Shown here in pieces: positions 19,034 to 29,068 of a stretch of 62,478 nt of DNA. Position 1 is the stretch's first letter; each line of letters starts with the position of its first letter. The notes beneath the pieces were generated by a model, which was given only the letters and a program-made list of their open reading frames with translations, did no database searches and was not told the DNA's origin. Source of the DNA: an uncultured Prevotellaceae bacterium (GTDB lineage Bacteria > Bacteroidota > Bacteroidia > Bacteroidales > Bacteroidaceae); the NCBI GenBank assembly GCA_900320565.1, contig ONSR01000038.1:1-62478 (forward strand), given 5' to 3'. Made by a program: the position numbers and the translations under genes.

Positions 19034-20302
19034 TTATTGTTGGGCGTCATCTGATAAGTACCAGCCAAAAAGATCAACAAGCGCTGCATCTTTATCAAGG
19101 AGATCCTTCATGTCATTGTCTGTAGTTGAATTCTCCTCGTAAGTAATTGTCATCTGTCCCATGACAGGAACGCTGCGCTTCATCGTCAGGCCACCCCTCG
19201 TCAGAGAAGGTTTGGTCAATCGTCTGTTAGAGTACCATTCTATAACAAGACCCACCACACTGTTAGCACCTGATGTAAGCGCGGAACGTCCAATACCGAT
19301 GCGCGGAGAATAAACCTTATTGGCTGTTTCCAGGACGGCCATCAACTGGTCATACTTAGCTTTCAAATCGGCAGACAAAGTTTCACCATCGAACCACATC
19401 ACCTCATCACTTTCAGCCAAATTGGTATCCCAAGTAGCTATAATACGAACTGAGCCATCCTCACTGAGAAGAGCAGAACCATCTTCCGCCATCTTGAACT
19501 CCTGGAAGATATGACCTGCCAATGTATCGACACTTTCGTTACGGAAGCCATAAGGTGTGAAGCAGCAGGAAAGAGAATCGACCTTCAGAGGATTCTTTAC
19601 ACGCTCGGAAATACGATAACGTCCATTCTTGAGCCCGACAACATACATCGTCTGATCGCCTGCTGTTATATAATAAGAGTCAATATCGTCGCTCGTAAAG
19701 CGCTCTTTCATTGCCTTAGTGTCGGCAATGTATGTCTGCCAATCGCGGTCGGCCTTCACCAAACGCACCTCGGCATCATAACGTTCGCCACGGAGAATAA
19801 TCTGGTTCTCGGACATAAACTTGACAACAAGGTTCTGGTCGCCCTGCATTCCTTCACCGTCTTTTACCAGAATATCCGGTGCTGCCCAGAAGGCAACAGG
19901 ATCGACAAAAGGAGTGAGCACGTCATTCCAAGTATTGAAAGCAAGCACGAGGCCATCCTCACGAATCAGCTCGTAGAGGCTCGAATGTTCGGTATATTTG
20001 CCGGCATTGCCGTTACGCAGGAAACGATGGTCGCCAGCAAGTGTCACCTTACCACTCCTCTCGAACTTAGCAAACAGGTTGAACCCTTCGAAGACTGAAA
20101 TGCCCCTACCTGTATAGTATTGCAAAACCCAACCATTTGGTGCGTCAACAAGGATATTCTGCAGTTTCTCAGCATTATGCTCTATACGCAGAGCAGCACT
20201 CTCTTCAAAGAGGTTATCCTCTTGGAACTGAGAACAGCCAGCAAGTGCAACAGTGGCAAATGCCACACCCATTGCAATGTATCTTATATCTTTCTTCATC
20301 AT
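19034..20302 (-). CDS. DUF4302 lipoprotein
   Basis: The 422-residue lipoprotein has a lipobox at Cys23 (VALAGC). Its body (ILVDAPNGWVLQYYTGRG, then FAKFERSGKVTLAGDHRF) matches DUF4302 proteins, which in Bacteroidetes are encoded beside a SusC/SusD pair and a zinc metallohydrolase lipoprotein, exactly as here. It probably sits on the outer-membrane surface with the transporter. The ligand is unknown. The start is MM; the second Met is equally possible. Confidence 0.82.
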   Translation of the reverse strand: MMKKDIRYIAMGVAFATVALAGCSQFQEDNLFEESAALRIEHNAEKLQNILVDAPNGWVLQYYTGRGISVFEGFNLFAKFERSGKVTLAGDHRFLRNGNAGKYTEHSSLYELIREDGLVLAFNTWNDVLTPFVDPVAFWAAPDILVKDGEGMQGDQNLVVKFMSENQIILRGERYDAEVRLVKADRDWQTYIADTKAMKERFTSDDIDSYYITAGDQTMYVVGLKNGRYRISERVKNPLKVDSLSCCFTPYGFRNESVDTLAGHIFQEFKMAEDGSALLSEDGSVRIIATWDTNLAESDEVMWFDGETLSADLKAKYDQLMAVLETANKVYSPRIGIGRSALTSGANSVVGLVIEWYSNRRLTKPSLTRGGLTMKRSVPVMGQMTITYEENSTTDNDMKDLLDKDAALVDLFGWYLSDDAQQ

Positions 20303-20317
20303 GGTAAATCTTGGAAA

Positions 20318-21595
20318 TTATTTAAGCTCATAAATGGTGACTTCGTCCTTAAGGAAGTCGTTAATCTTGGCCTGACGGTCACCTACTTCACGACGAAGCG
20401 TGAAGGCATAAAGGCCCCAATTCTCTTTGTACCATTTCGTAGCTATGTCCAGTTTCTTAAGCAAAGAGTTAATGCCCGTCAAATCCTCATCGGGAGACAC
20501 TTTCACCCAAGGCAGGAAGTCATCCTTGAAGGAGGTGAACTTGCGAAGCTCCTTGTATTTATACTGATCTACATAAGCATCTGCAGCCTTGTTTACAACC
20601 TGATAGGTATGAGTTGTAGGGTCTGCCAGCAGACGATGCTCGTCGAGCACATAGCGGTTCGTTGGATCATACTCATCTGTCTGGTCATTGTACTCAGACT
20701 CTTCATAGAGTGTAAAGTTGTTCCAGTGAGATTTTGGAGCATCCAATACTATGTCGAGAGAATCAATGAGTTCAAGAATATCTTCCTTATCACCCTGACG
20801 TACACCCATAGCGGCAGCATTGATAATGCGATTCATCCAACGATGCTTGGTGTCGGTGATGATACATGAAAGAGTTTCCACGAAATCCTCATAGGTAGCA
20901 GAAGAGGCATAGTGAGTAACATAGCCGTGCTGGTGTGTCCAAACAGAGTCGCGATCCTGCCATCCGATAGGGTCGTAGCTACCAGAAGTCACCTGACCAA
21001 AGGTAACAGGATAGGACTTCGTCTGGTGCAGGATATGGGAGAACTCATGATGCATGGTATGGAAATACTTCTCATTAAGAACATCCACATCAGCGCCATT
21101 GTACTTGACTCTATCGCTATATGGCTTCATTTCATTAACGTTGTAAAGCGTAATCTTTACACCGCCTGATGCAGTACCCAATACCTCAGTTCCCGTGGTA
21201 GGACTATAGCCCGAAGAACCAATGAAATGGAATATGCGGGGGCCATACCTCTTCATAAAGTCTTCGCCAGCAAACTTGGTATATACATCATAGAACAAAT
21301 ATCTTATGAAATGAGACAACAATTGCGAACGATTATAGTCGGCAGGCGTCAACTGGAAGTTAAGGTCGGAAGCAGACATATCGAAACGATACTTTACCTC
21401 GACATTGTAGGGAACCATAAAGTTATCGTAGAGCCACTGGTCGAACTCGTATGTTGCCTTAGTAGGATCAACAGCAGGAATATCCGTATTGAAGATAGAC
21501 TCCGTGAAGTCTTCCTCACCACGGCAAGAGGAGAACGCAGCAACTATAGCTGCAATACCTATTATATATAATATCTTTTTCATCTTCTTCCTCAT
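20318..21595 (-). CDS. Substrate import-associated zinc metallohydrolase lipoprotein
   Basis: The 425-residue lipoprotein (lipobox at Cys24, VAAFSSC) has a zinc-peptidase motif HEFSH near residue 183, within FHTMHHEFSHILHQ, and a downstream Glu-rich helix (YEDFVETLSCII) that could give the third ligand. This is the HExxH family found with TonB-dependent transporters (TIGR04549 type). In operon order it lies between susD and the DUF4302 gene. It probably trims a peptide or conjugated substrate at the cell surface. The start could also be Met5. Confidence 0.85.
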   Translation of the reverse strand: MRKKMKKILYIIGIAAIVAAFSSCRGEEDFTESIFNTDIPAVDPTKATYEFDQWLYDNFMVPYNVEVKYRFDMSASDLNFQLTPADYNRSQLLSHFIRYLFYDVYTKFAGEDFMKRYGPRIFHFIGSSGYSPTTGTEVLGTASGGVKITLYNVNEMKPYSDRVKYNGADVDVLNEKYFHTMHHEFSHILHQTKSYPVTFGQVTSGSYDPIGWQDRDSVWTHQHGYVTHYASSATYEDFVETLSCIITDTKHRWMNRIINAAAMGVRQGDKEDILELIDSLDIVLDAPKSHWNNFTLYEESEYNDQTDEYDPTNRYVLDEHRLLADPTTHTYQVVNKAADAYVDQYKYKELRKFTSFKDDFLPWVKVSPDEDLTGINSLLKKLDIATKWYKENWGLYAFTLRREVGDRQAKINDFLKDEVTIYELK

Positions 21596-21600
21596 GTTTA

Positions 21601-23324
21601 TTAGTTAGCATTTTGCTCCGAATCATTGTTTTCCTGGAGGTCGTAATCTACAGGCACAGCTTTCAAGCCGCCGTCACCATCTTGACTGCTCATTCTCTGT
21701 GAGCGGTTGTTGGAAGGATAGCCGGCATTGATAACATTCTGCGGAATCTGCAGAACACGACGCGGGTCATTCCATTCGAGATAGTCATGATGTATCTCGT
21801 CCTCGTGCGGATCACGATAGGCATGATGCACCTTTATGCCGTAACGCTTGATGTCGAACCAGCGCAGGCCTTCGAACATTGTCTCGATACGACGGAAGTG
21901 AAGAACACAGTCAATCAAACGCTTTGAATCGTCCGACAGATTATCATATGTCCATTCAGGACTCATATCCGTTGGATGCAGTTCGCTAACGTAATCGTTC
22001 TTTGAAGGCTCTCCTTTATAGAACTTGTTGATTTTATCCTGTGTAAGAGGATCATCGGCCATGTGAGATGCAGTCCAGAAGCCAAGGTCTGCAATAGCTT
22101 TGTCCGGTTGATTTAGATAAACCTCTGCCTCAGCACGGCAAAGAAGCGTCTCTTCAGCGGTGAATGGCTGGTAGATAATATGGACAAAACCGATACCTGC
22201 TATCTTGTCGGTGTATTCAAAGTACTCATACACGCGGAACAGCCAAGAACCGTACTCGGAACCTGCGCCCCAACGAAGATTTTACCATCGAAAGCTTTTA
22301 GACGTCCGTCCCAGTTTGGACCGCCACCTTCATAAAGAATATTGTATGTATTGTCAACCTTCTCTGCAGTACTACCTTTGTTGATGGCATATCGACAAGC
22401 AGAAAGCATACGGTCGAACAACGAATAAGTTGCTTGCAAGAGGTAATTGCAAGGAGCGGTCTCGTCGTTGAAGTCGTTAAGCAAGGTATTTATGGTATTG
22501 GAACTCATCGTTGCCCACTTACGGAGAGAAGAGGCGGGATTCGTTCCCAAAGCATCCGTAGCATACTTCACACACTTCTCATAGTCGCGCTTATAAAGAT
22601 AGAAGCGGGCTGCTAATGCATTGGCAGCATTACGATTAAAGTGGTAAGCCGGCACCTTATACTTTGCATCATCAATAAGATCTACACCCTCGAGGATGTC
22701 TTTTTCAATCAGACGATAGACTTCAGCCACGCTCTTGCGGAACTTGGGGTTGCTATAGTCAACAGTAACAGTCTTCTCGACCTCGCTAACATAGGGAATA
22801 CCTACATCAAGAGCACTCTGGGTCTCATCCTTATAGGCCTCAGCGAACACGTTAACAAGCACAAAGTGAAGATATGCGCGAAGCAAGTGTGCCTCGCCCC
22901 ATGAGTGTGCAAGTTCAGGATCATGTGCAGGGTCCTTACTCATTTCAAGCATGGCTTCGATAGCATGATTGGCTACGGCTATACCTTGATAATATGACTC
23001 CCATATGGTGTATGGGGTATCGTCCTCGCCCGTGCTGTAATTATCGATATCCTCCCATTCGTATGCTTGTTCATGGAACTTTGCATAGGGATCATTATGA
23101 GTAGCGGGGACACAAACATTGTTATCAACAAGATTGTCGCCACTAAGTTCACATACGACCGCTGGAACTGAGACAGGATAGGCTGAGGTCAACAATTTGC
23201 TCACCTTGTCTGGATTGTCTATTTCCGTACGATTGTCTGGAGCCTCGTCAAGATCTTTGCAAGAGCATATCGTTACGATGCAAAGCAAGCAGAGGGGAAT
23301 GAGGCTGTATATATTTCTATTCAT
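21601..23324 (-). pseudogene. SusD/RagB nutrient-binding lipoprotein, frameshifted
   Basis: The first frame (23324 to 22200) starts MNRNIYSLIPLC, has a lipobox at Cys22 and the SusD N-terminal TPR-type helices (WGEAHLLRAYLHFVLVNVF). The second frame (down to 21601) holds the conserved C-terminal part (PFTAEETLLCRAEAEVYLN and RRIETMFEGLRWFDIKRYG). The junction is near 22262-22275 beside a run of four C on the plus strand. Adding one base there gives VGGAGSEYGSWLFRVYEYFE, the expected SusD sequence. Restored length is about 574 residues. SusD caps the SusC channel, so the break would damage uptake if real. It may also be a homopolymer error. Confidence 0.85.
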
Positions 23325-23345
23325 ATCCTTATATTATTATATCCA

Positions 23346-26300
23346 TTAAAAGCCTAAACGTACTGTTGCTGTGATTTGTTTGGAGATAGGAGCTGCTACA
23401 CCACCAGAGTTGATGAACTCGGGGTCTTGGCCATTCAGCTTCTTGTCGGCATAAAGCAGACAAAGGTTCGTTGCAGCAACCTTCACAGAGGCTCGGTTGA
23501 TGAACACCGTCTTCTTGAGCCATTCATCGGGCAGCACATATGTGACAGCCACTTCCTTCAATCGGATGAAATCGCCGTTTGCAATACGCTCTGTAGAATA
23601 GTTGTATGCGTTGTATGCTGTACGCAAAGTATAGGAACCATAACGGTCAACCTGATTGCGAGAGGCAACGACAGGGATTGTCGTTACTGCCTCGTCACCG
23701 GCCATCATCCAACGGTTCTTGAACTCGCGAGGCAGAGCTGAGAGGTCGCTATAAGCAGAGGAGAAGACAGGATCGAGGCGAACCACATTTCCTCCTGCGT
23801 ATGTGATAAAGAGGTCCAGTGAAAGGCTTCCCCAATTCTTGCTCTTATAGCTGAGGGTATTATTGAATGAGCCATAGAATGTGGGGTCTGACGGGCCTTC
23901 ATAAACAAGGAACTTATCCAATCCTTCTGTCTCCTGGAAGTTCACATCACCCACTGTCTTATGCCCGAGTTCATTATAGACTTGAGGCAGACCTTCTGAG
24001 TTGAGTCCTGCGAACTTGTAGCTGAAGATTGAACGGACGGGATAGCCCTCGATAGCATAACCTTGGCCTGTTACGAGGTCAACAGCACGACTGGCCACTT
24101 CAAGAGAGGTAATCTTGTTCTTTGCCTTCGAGAAGATGAAGTCGGAAGTCCACTTGAAGCCCGCTTTATCGATATTGACGGTAGACAGACCCAGTTCCAC
24201 ACCATGAGATTCCATGTCGGCCACATTGGCATACTTGGCAATCTCGCCACCAGCACCTTGAGTATAGGTGCGACCTATCAGGTCATAGTTGTTACGGCCA
24301 TATACGTCGAAGGTCAGGGCTATGCGCTCCTTCAGGAAGCTCAGGTCAACGCCGAAGTTCCATTCGTGCTTCTTTTCATAGGTTAACTCAGAGTTGCCAA
24401 GCGAGGAGATGTAAATCTGTGTCTCAGCAGCCGATGTGAAGGGACGCCAAGAGTTTTTGGTCATAAAGATGGCCTCTGCATTGGTTACCCAAGATGGACC
24501 TGTATCGGCAGTCAGCGAATAGCTGCCACGGAACTTCACCTGCGAGAGCCAAGACTTGGTTCTCTCCATGAACTTTTCGTTAGTCAGGTCATATGAGCCT
24601 GAGATATTCCATGTTGGCAGCCAACGGCTCTGATGGCTCTTGCCGAGGCGGTTTGTTCCTTCGTAGCGGAAAGTGCCATTCAGCGTATAACGCTGGTCAT
24701 AGTTATAATTGACCTGACCATAATAAGCCAAGGTATTGGTCAACGTATAGGATTCACCAAAGTATTCGGTATTCTCTTCGTTCATCTGCTTAAGCCAGAG
24801 ATACGGCGTATAGGTGATGCCACCATTGTCGAACTGGTAACCCCAGCCTGTCCATGTGGTTGCTGTACGGCGAACAGAAGAGTACTCGGTACCAACCATT
24901 CCATTGAGCGTATGCACGTCATTGAAGACATTGTTGTATCCGGCCATGAGGCGGAATGTGTTCGAGCGCATGTTGTCATCATACTGATACTTAATACCAC
25001 CAGAGGGAAGAATGGATTCAGGGAGAGCCAATTCATTATCACGGTCAGTATAAAGCAGGCTGTTGTTGTCGCGAATCGTAGAGTTGTCGTCCTGTGCATC
25101 TACACCAGCGCGATAGGCATTAGCCTGATTGGCCTTGTCCATTACATTGTGCTGACGTTTGGTGTGGGAGATACGAGACGAAATCAAACCATTTACTCGC
25201 CATGCCTTCGTGGGTTTATATTCCAACTCACCGCGGAACATCAACTCCGTCACGTTAATGTCGTTATAGTTATACTCCAATTCATCGAAGATGTTGAAGC
25301 CTGTATAGAAACGTGTATAATTGATGTTGGGATCGAGACAGCGGCTTGTGTTCAAAGCGTAGCTGAAGGGGTTGATGTCGAAGTCACGCTTCACCTCACC
25401 TGTCACGACATCGGTTGTACGATTCAGCGAGCCAGGAGCTTCCTGTTTACGATAGCTGCCTTGTGCGGCCAACTTCACGGCAAGAAGATTGCAACCTTTC
25501 TTATCTTTCAGGATATCGTAGGAGGTGTTGCCGTTGAAAGTATAACGGTTGACGCTGCTACGATTGACGAACTGTCCAGGGTCAGTGAGGACAGACATCG
25601 AGAAATATGTCTGCGAACGATCTGTACCACCAGAAACGCTAAGAGAATGGTTCTGCTGTATGCTGTTTGTGAACAGGAGGTCGAACCAGTCTGTGTTACG
25701 GAACTCGGCAGCACGAAGGTAGGCATTGCGAGCGGCTTCTGTATTTTGCAAGCCGAATGTACCCGTAATGGGGTCGTATTTACGCAGCTGTTGGAACATA
25801 TAGCCATAGACACCAGTGTTCTGGGCATTGACCATATTGTCGAGCTGCAACCAACCCTTGTCGTACATCTCCTTATAGACACCCATCATCTCTTGCGAGT
25901 TCATGATGTTGTAGTTGTTGTAGCTAGGCTTCAAGCGTGTGGTAAGTTCACCAGTATAGTTCACACTGGCACGTCCCTTGGTACCGCGCTTTGTGGTAAC
26001 CACAATCACACCACCCATGGCTCTTGCACCATAGATAGAGGTTGCCGAACCGTCCTTCAGGATGGTGAATGACTCGATATCGTCCGAGTTCAAGCCGGCA
26101 ACGGCAGACGAAATAAGGGTCTTAGCATCACCGGAAGCGAGGTCGTCGGCACTGACGTCCACATTATCCTCGTAGATAACGCCATCTACCACCCAAAGGG
26201 GCTTGGAGTTACCATAGATAGACGTTGCGCCACGCACACGAATCTTTGGTGAAGCACCGAAAGTGCCTGTCACATTGGTTACTTGCACACCGGCCACACG

Positions 26301-26732
26301 ACCTTCCAGCGAGCGGCTCACGTCGGCCATACCTGAGAGTTTTATCTTCTCAGCATCGACCGTAGTAGCAGCACCTGTAAACAGTCGCTTGTCGATTTGT
26401 TGCTGACCGTTCACGACAACCTCCGTCATCTGTACATTGTCAGCCTGCAACATGATGCGCATACCATTCTTGGCTTTCACCTTCTGAGTGCGCATACCAA
26501 TCATCGAAACTACCAAAACGGCATTCGACTTGACTTCTTTCAACGTGAAATTACCGTCGAGGTCCGTAATGGCTCTAATCTGTGTACCTTCCACCAAGAT
26601 GTTCGCGCCCATCAGCGGCTCGTTGTCATCGGCAGAAAACACAGTTCCTGAAACTGTTGTCTGCGCTATCGCCACTCCGATAGATAAGAATAGCAGCGCC
26701 AAGACAAGACTTAATCTTCTATATAAAAACAT
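23346..26732 (-). CDS. SusC/RagA TonB-dependent outer-membrane transporter
   Basis: The 1128-residue transporter has a signal peptide to about residue 23, a carboxypeptidase-regulatory-like domain (TVSGTVFSADDNEPLMGANI), the plug (SLEGRVAGVQVTNVTG, IRVRGATSIYGNSKPLWVVDG, FTILKDGSATSIYGARAMGG) and a 22-strand barrel ending VRLGF. It imports an oligosaccharide or peptide across the outer membrane with TonB energy, together with the SusD downstream. No sigma/anti-sigma pair is present nearby. The promoter box is at 26836-26843, giving a leader of about 100 nt. Confidence 0.95.
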   Translation of the reverse strand: MFLYRRLSLVLALLFLSIGVAIAQTTVSGTVFSADDNEPLMGANILVEGTQIRAITDLDGNFTLKEVKSNAVLVVSMIGMRTQKVKAKNGMRIMLQADNVQMTEVVVNGQQQIDKRLFTGAATTVDAEKIKLSGMADVSRSLEGRVAGVQVTNVTGTFGASPKIRVRGATSIYGNSKPLWVVDGVIYEDNVDVSADDLASGDAKTLISSAVAGLNSDDIESFTILKDGSATSIYGARAMGGVIVVTTKRGTKGRASVNYTGELTTRLKPSYNNYNIMNSQEMMGVYKEMYDKGWLQLDNMVNAQNTGVYGYMFQQLRKYDPITGTFGLQNTEAARNAYLRAAEFRNTDWFDLLFTNSIQQNHSLSVSGGTDRSQTYFSMSVLTDPGQFVNRSSVNRYTFNGNTSYDILKDKKGCNLLAVKLAAQGSYRKQEAPGSLNRTTDVVTGEVKRDFDINPFSYALNTSRCLDPNINYTRFYTGFNIFDELEYNYNDINVTELMFRGELEYKPTKAWRVNGLISSRISHTKRQHNVMDKANQANAYRAGVDAQDDNSTIRDNNSLLYTDRDNELALPESILPSGGIKYQYDDNMRSNTFRLMAGYNNVFNDVHTLNGMVGTEYSSVRRTATTWTGWGYQFDNGGITYTPYLWLKQMNEENTEYFGESYTLTNTLAYYGQVNYNYDQRYTLNGTFRYEGTNRLGKSHQSRWLPTWNISGSYDLTNEKFMERTKSWLSQVKFRGSYSLTADTGPSWVTNAEAIFMTKNSWRPFTSAAETQIYISSLGNSELTYEKKHEWNFGVDLSFLKERIALTFDVYGRNNYDLIGRTYTQGAGGEIAKYANVADMESHGVELGLSTVNIDKAGFKWTSDFIFSKAKNKITSLEVASRAVDLVTGQGYAIEGYPVRSIFSYKFAGLNSEGLPQVYNELGHKTVGDVNFQETEGLDKFLVYEGPSDPTFYGSFNNTLSYKSKNWGSLSLDLFITYAGGNVVRLDPVFSSAYSDLSALPREFKNRWMMAGDEAVTTIPVVASRNQVDRYGSYTLRTAYNAYNYSTERIANGDFIRLKEVAVTYVLPDEWLKKTVFINRASVKVAATNLCLLYADKKLNGQDPEFINSGGVAAPISKQITATVRLGF

Positions 26733-26783
26733 CTTAAAACTATTAATTCTCTTATTCCGTTTTTTATCTAACTTTAGAATATC

Positions 26784-26806
26784 TTATTATATATAATAAT
26801 GTATAG
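26784..26806 (-). promoter_or_regulatory. AT-rich leader motif of the susC operon
   Basis: The minus strand contains TATACATTATTATATATAAT about 50 nt before the susC start, inside the presumed 5' UTR. It closely matches the leader before dnaA. Confidence 0.4.
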
Positions 26807-26835
26807 TATTACGCGTAACTCGACAATTCAAGCGG

Positions 26836-26843
26836 CAAAGGTA
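26836..26843 (-). promoter_or_regulatory. -7 box for the susC operon
   Basis: The minus strand reads TACCTTTG. A canonical -33 TTTG is not clear. Confidence 0.55.
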
Positions 26844-27011
26844 AGAAGTTTTTTTGAATTATTTGCATATTTGACCGCAAAAAATGTTGTTTTTTAACAT
26901 TCTGGCATTCCAAACCGACCTTTTACGAATAAAAACACACCTTTTTGACAGAAATCGTGACACCACAACACATCATGCATCATCCGGTTCATAGAGGAAT
27001 TAGAAATCAGT

Positions 27012-27132
27012 CTGTTAAGGGGAACCTGAAACGCCCTATAGGGGAATGCTCATTCCTCCATAGGGGAGTGACACTTCCTCCATAGGGGAATGGCTCTTCC
27101 CCTATAGGGGAGTGAATCACCCCCATATAAAA
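27012..27132. repeat. 22-bp periodic palindrome array, CCCTATAGGGG type, four good and two weak units
   Basis: Core starts are 27034, 27056, 27078 and 27100. Degenerate units lie at 27012 (CTGTTAAGGGG) and 27122 (CCCATATAAAA). Spacing is exactly 22 bp throughout. Units 2 and 3 carry CTCCATAGGGG. Confidence 0.88.
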
Positions 27133-27207
27133 GGTTGGTAATAAAAACGTGCGCCTCCGGTTGGGAAGCGTACGTTGATTATCGGTTTTGCTTTTTGTGA
27201 CTGCTGA

Positions 27208-28980
27208 TTATGCCTCCCTTTCTATCCAAGCCAGCGTGTCGCCACGACGGACATGGGAAGCCTTCTTGGCAGAGATATCGACGAGTTTGCCACCGATGCC
27301 GGCAGGAATGGGAACGAACTCGCCCCAAGTGGCCTGAACGTAGCACAGGATATCGCCTTCTTCGTACTTCTGACCGATGGCGGGTTCCAGGCAAGGAATG
27401 CCTTCGCCGTCGCCCTTGAACTCGTAGAATACCTGACCATCGACGGGGCTGACCACAGCATCGGCTTTAGCATGCTTGAAGGCTGCAAGTTCCTCTGGCT
27501 TAATGGATTTGCTCAGCTTTGCTTCCTTAGCTTTCTGGAGGTCAGCGAGGAAATTCTTCTTAGCCTGCCCGCTCTTGAAGTTGCGGTACTGCTCTGGGTG
27601 CATCGCAAGTTCGAACAGCTCTTCGTCGTCCTGTCCGTAATCCCATCCATTCTCGTCCATCTCCTTGCGGAAATCGTCGAGAGCATTGGGATAGAGGGTA
27701 TGGGGGTCGGTATCGGTGAACTCCTTGCCCTTCTGCTTTGCAAGTTCCACGAGCTCGGGAGCAATGGTGCCGGGCACCTTGCCGCTCTTGCCGAGTATCA
27801 TGCCCCACATGGCATCGTCCATCATCACGAAGCGACCTTTGCCTTGAGCCATGGTGAGCAGGTTCATCAGGGCAATGTTCTTGGTGTACTGGCTGAAAGG
27901 CGTTACCAATGGAGGATAGCCGACCATCGGCCATACATACTCTACCTCGTTGAAGAGGGCAACAAGCATGTCGTCAGTATTCAGTTCGGGTTCGCCCTTC
28001 TGCTTGCGCAGACTGTTGATGGCAGCCTGAATACCGCCAAGGTCGGCCATCATGGAACCCATCATGCCGCCGGGCAGACCGCAGCCAAGCAGCAGGCTCG
28101 ACATGTGTTTGTTGGCAGGGTTAATGAAGTAGCCCAGCCAGTCGTCGATGAACTCCTGCGTGAGGGAGCGAGCCTTCATGTAAGCGTTCATGTTGATTTC
28201 TGGCACATCGAAACCTTCGTTCTTCAGCATCGACTGCACAGAGATAATGTCCGGATGCACCTTTCCCCAAGAGAGAGGCTCGATGGCAGTATCAATGATG
28301 TCGGCACCATTGTTGCAGACCTCAAGAATGCTGGCCATTGAGAGACCAGGACCACTATGACCATGATACTGAATGATGATGTCGGGATGGTTCTTCTTGA
28401 TCATGCCCGTGAGTTTGCCAAGCATTGCAGGCTGACCGATTCCGGCCATATCCTTCAAGCATATCTCAGCAGCACCAGCCTCTATCAGCTGGTCGGCAAT
28501 TGCAGAGTAGTACTCGGCCGTGTGAATGGGACTTGTCGTGATACAAAGGGTTGCCTGCGGAATCATGCCGCCTTCCTTAGCCCACTTGATACTGGGAATG
28601 ATGTTGCGGACATCGTTCAGGCCGCAGAAGATGCGGGTGATGTCGGTTCCCTGCTTCTTCTTGACCTTGTACATCAACTGGCGCACATCGTCAGGAACAG
28701 GGTACATACGCAATGCATTCAGGCCACGATCCAGCATGTGAGTCTTGATGCCGACTTCGTTGAAAGGTTTGCAGAAAGCACGAACTGCCTCATTGGGGTT
28801 CTCGCCTGCCAGGAGGTTCACCTGTTCGAATGCACCACCATTGGTTTCAACGCGGTCGAAGCATCCCATCTCGATGATGACGGGTGCGATGCGTGCTAAC
28901 TGATCCTTGCGCGGCTGGAACTTGCCGCTGCTCTGCCACATGTCTCTATATACGAGACTGAAACGAACTTTCTTCTTCAT
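27208..28980 (-). CDS. Pyruvate/oxaloacetate carboxyltransferase (PycB/OadA-like)
   Basis: The 590-residue protein has the carboxyltransferase TIM barrel (about residues 5-290: YRDMWQSSGKFQPRKDQL, CLKDMAGIGQPAMLG, then the metal-binding QYHGHSGPG) and the conserved PYC_OADA region (about 310-470). The C terminus (about 510-590) folds like a biotinyl/lipoyl domain (VVSPVDGQVFYEF then GQKYEEGDILCYV). Where the biotin-accepting AMKM should lie, the sequence reads VQATWGEF with no lysine. It could act in oxaloacetate/pyruvate interconversion with a separate biotin carrier. The -7 box is at 29021-29028. Confidence 0.82.
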   Translation of the reverse strand: MKKKVRFSLVYRDMWQSSGKFQPRKDQLARIAPVIIEMGCFDRVETNGGAFEQVNLLAGENPNEAVRAFCKPFNEVGIKTHMLDRGLNALRMYPVPDDVRQLMYKVKKKQGTDITRIFCGLNDVRNIIPSIKWAKEGGMIPQATLCITTSPIHTAEYYSAIADQLIEAGAAEICLKDMAGIGQPAMLGKLTGMIKKNHPDIIIQYHGHSGPGLSMASILEVCNNGADIIDTAIEPLSWGKVHPDIISVQSMLKNEGFDVPEINMNAYMKARSLTQEFIDDWLGYFINPANKHMSSLLLGCGLPGGMMGSMMADLGGIQAAINSLRKQKGEPELNTDDMLVALFNEVEYVWPMVGYPPLVTPFSQYTKNIALMNLLTMAQGKGRFVMMDDAMWGMILGKSGKVPGTIAPELVELAKQKGKEFTDTDPHTLYPNALDDFRKEMDENGWDYGQDDEELFELAMHPEQYRNFKSGQAKKNFLADLQKAKEAKLSKSIKPEELAAFKHAKADAVVSPVDGQVFYEFKGDGEGIPCLEPAIGQKYEEGDILCYVQATWGEFVPIPAGIGGKLVDISAKKASHVRRGDTLAWIEREA

Positions 28981-29020
28981 TATGTTATCTCGGAATAACT
29001 GCGTAAATAATTATTGGGCG

Positions 29021-29028
29021 CAAAGATA
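29021..29028 (-). promoter_or_regulatory. -7 box for the carboxyltransferase gene
   Basis: The minus strand reads TATCTTTG, about 40 nt upstream of ATG 28980. Confidence 0.6.
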
Positions 29029-29068
29029 CATCTTTTTCTTCACTTTGCGAACCTTCGCGGCAAAAAAC

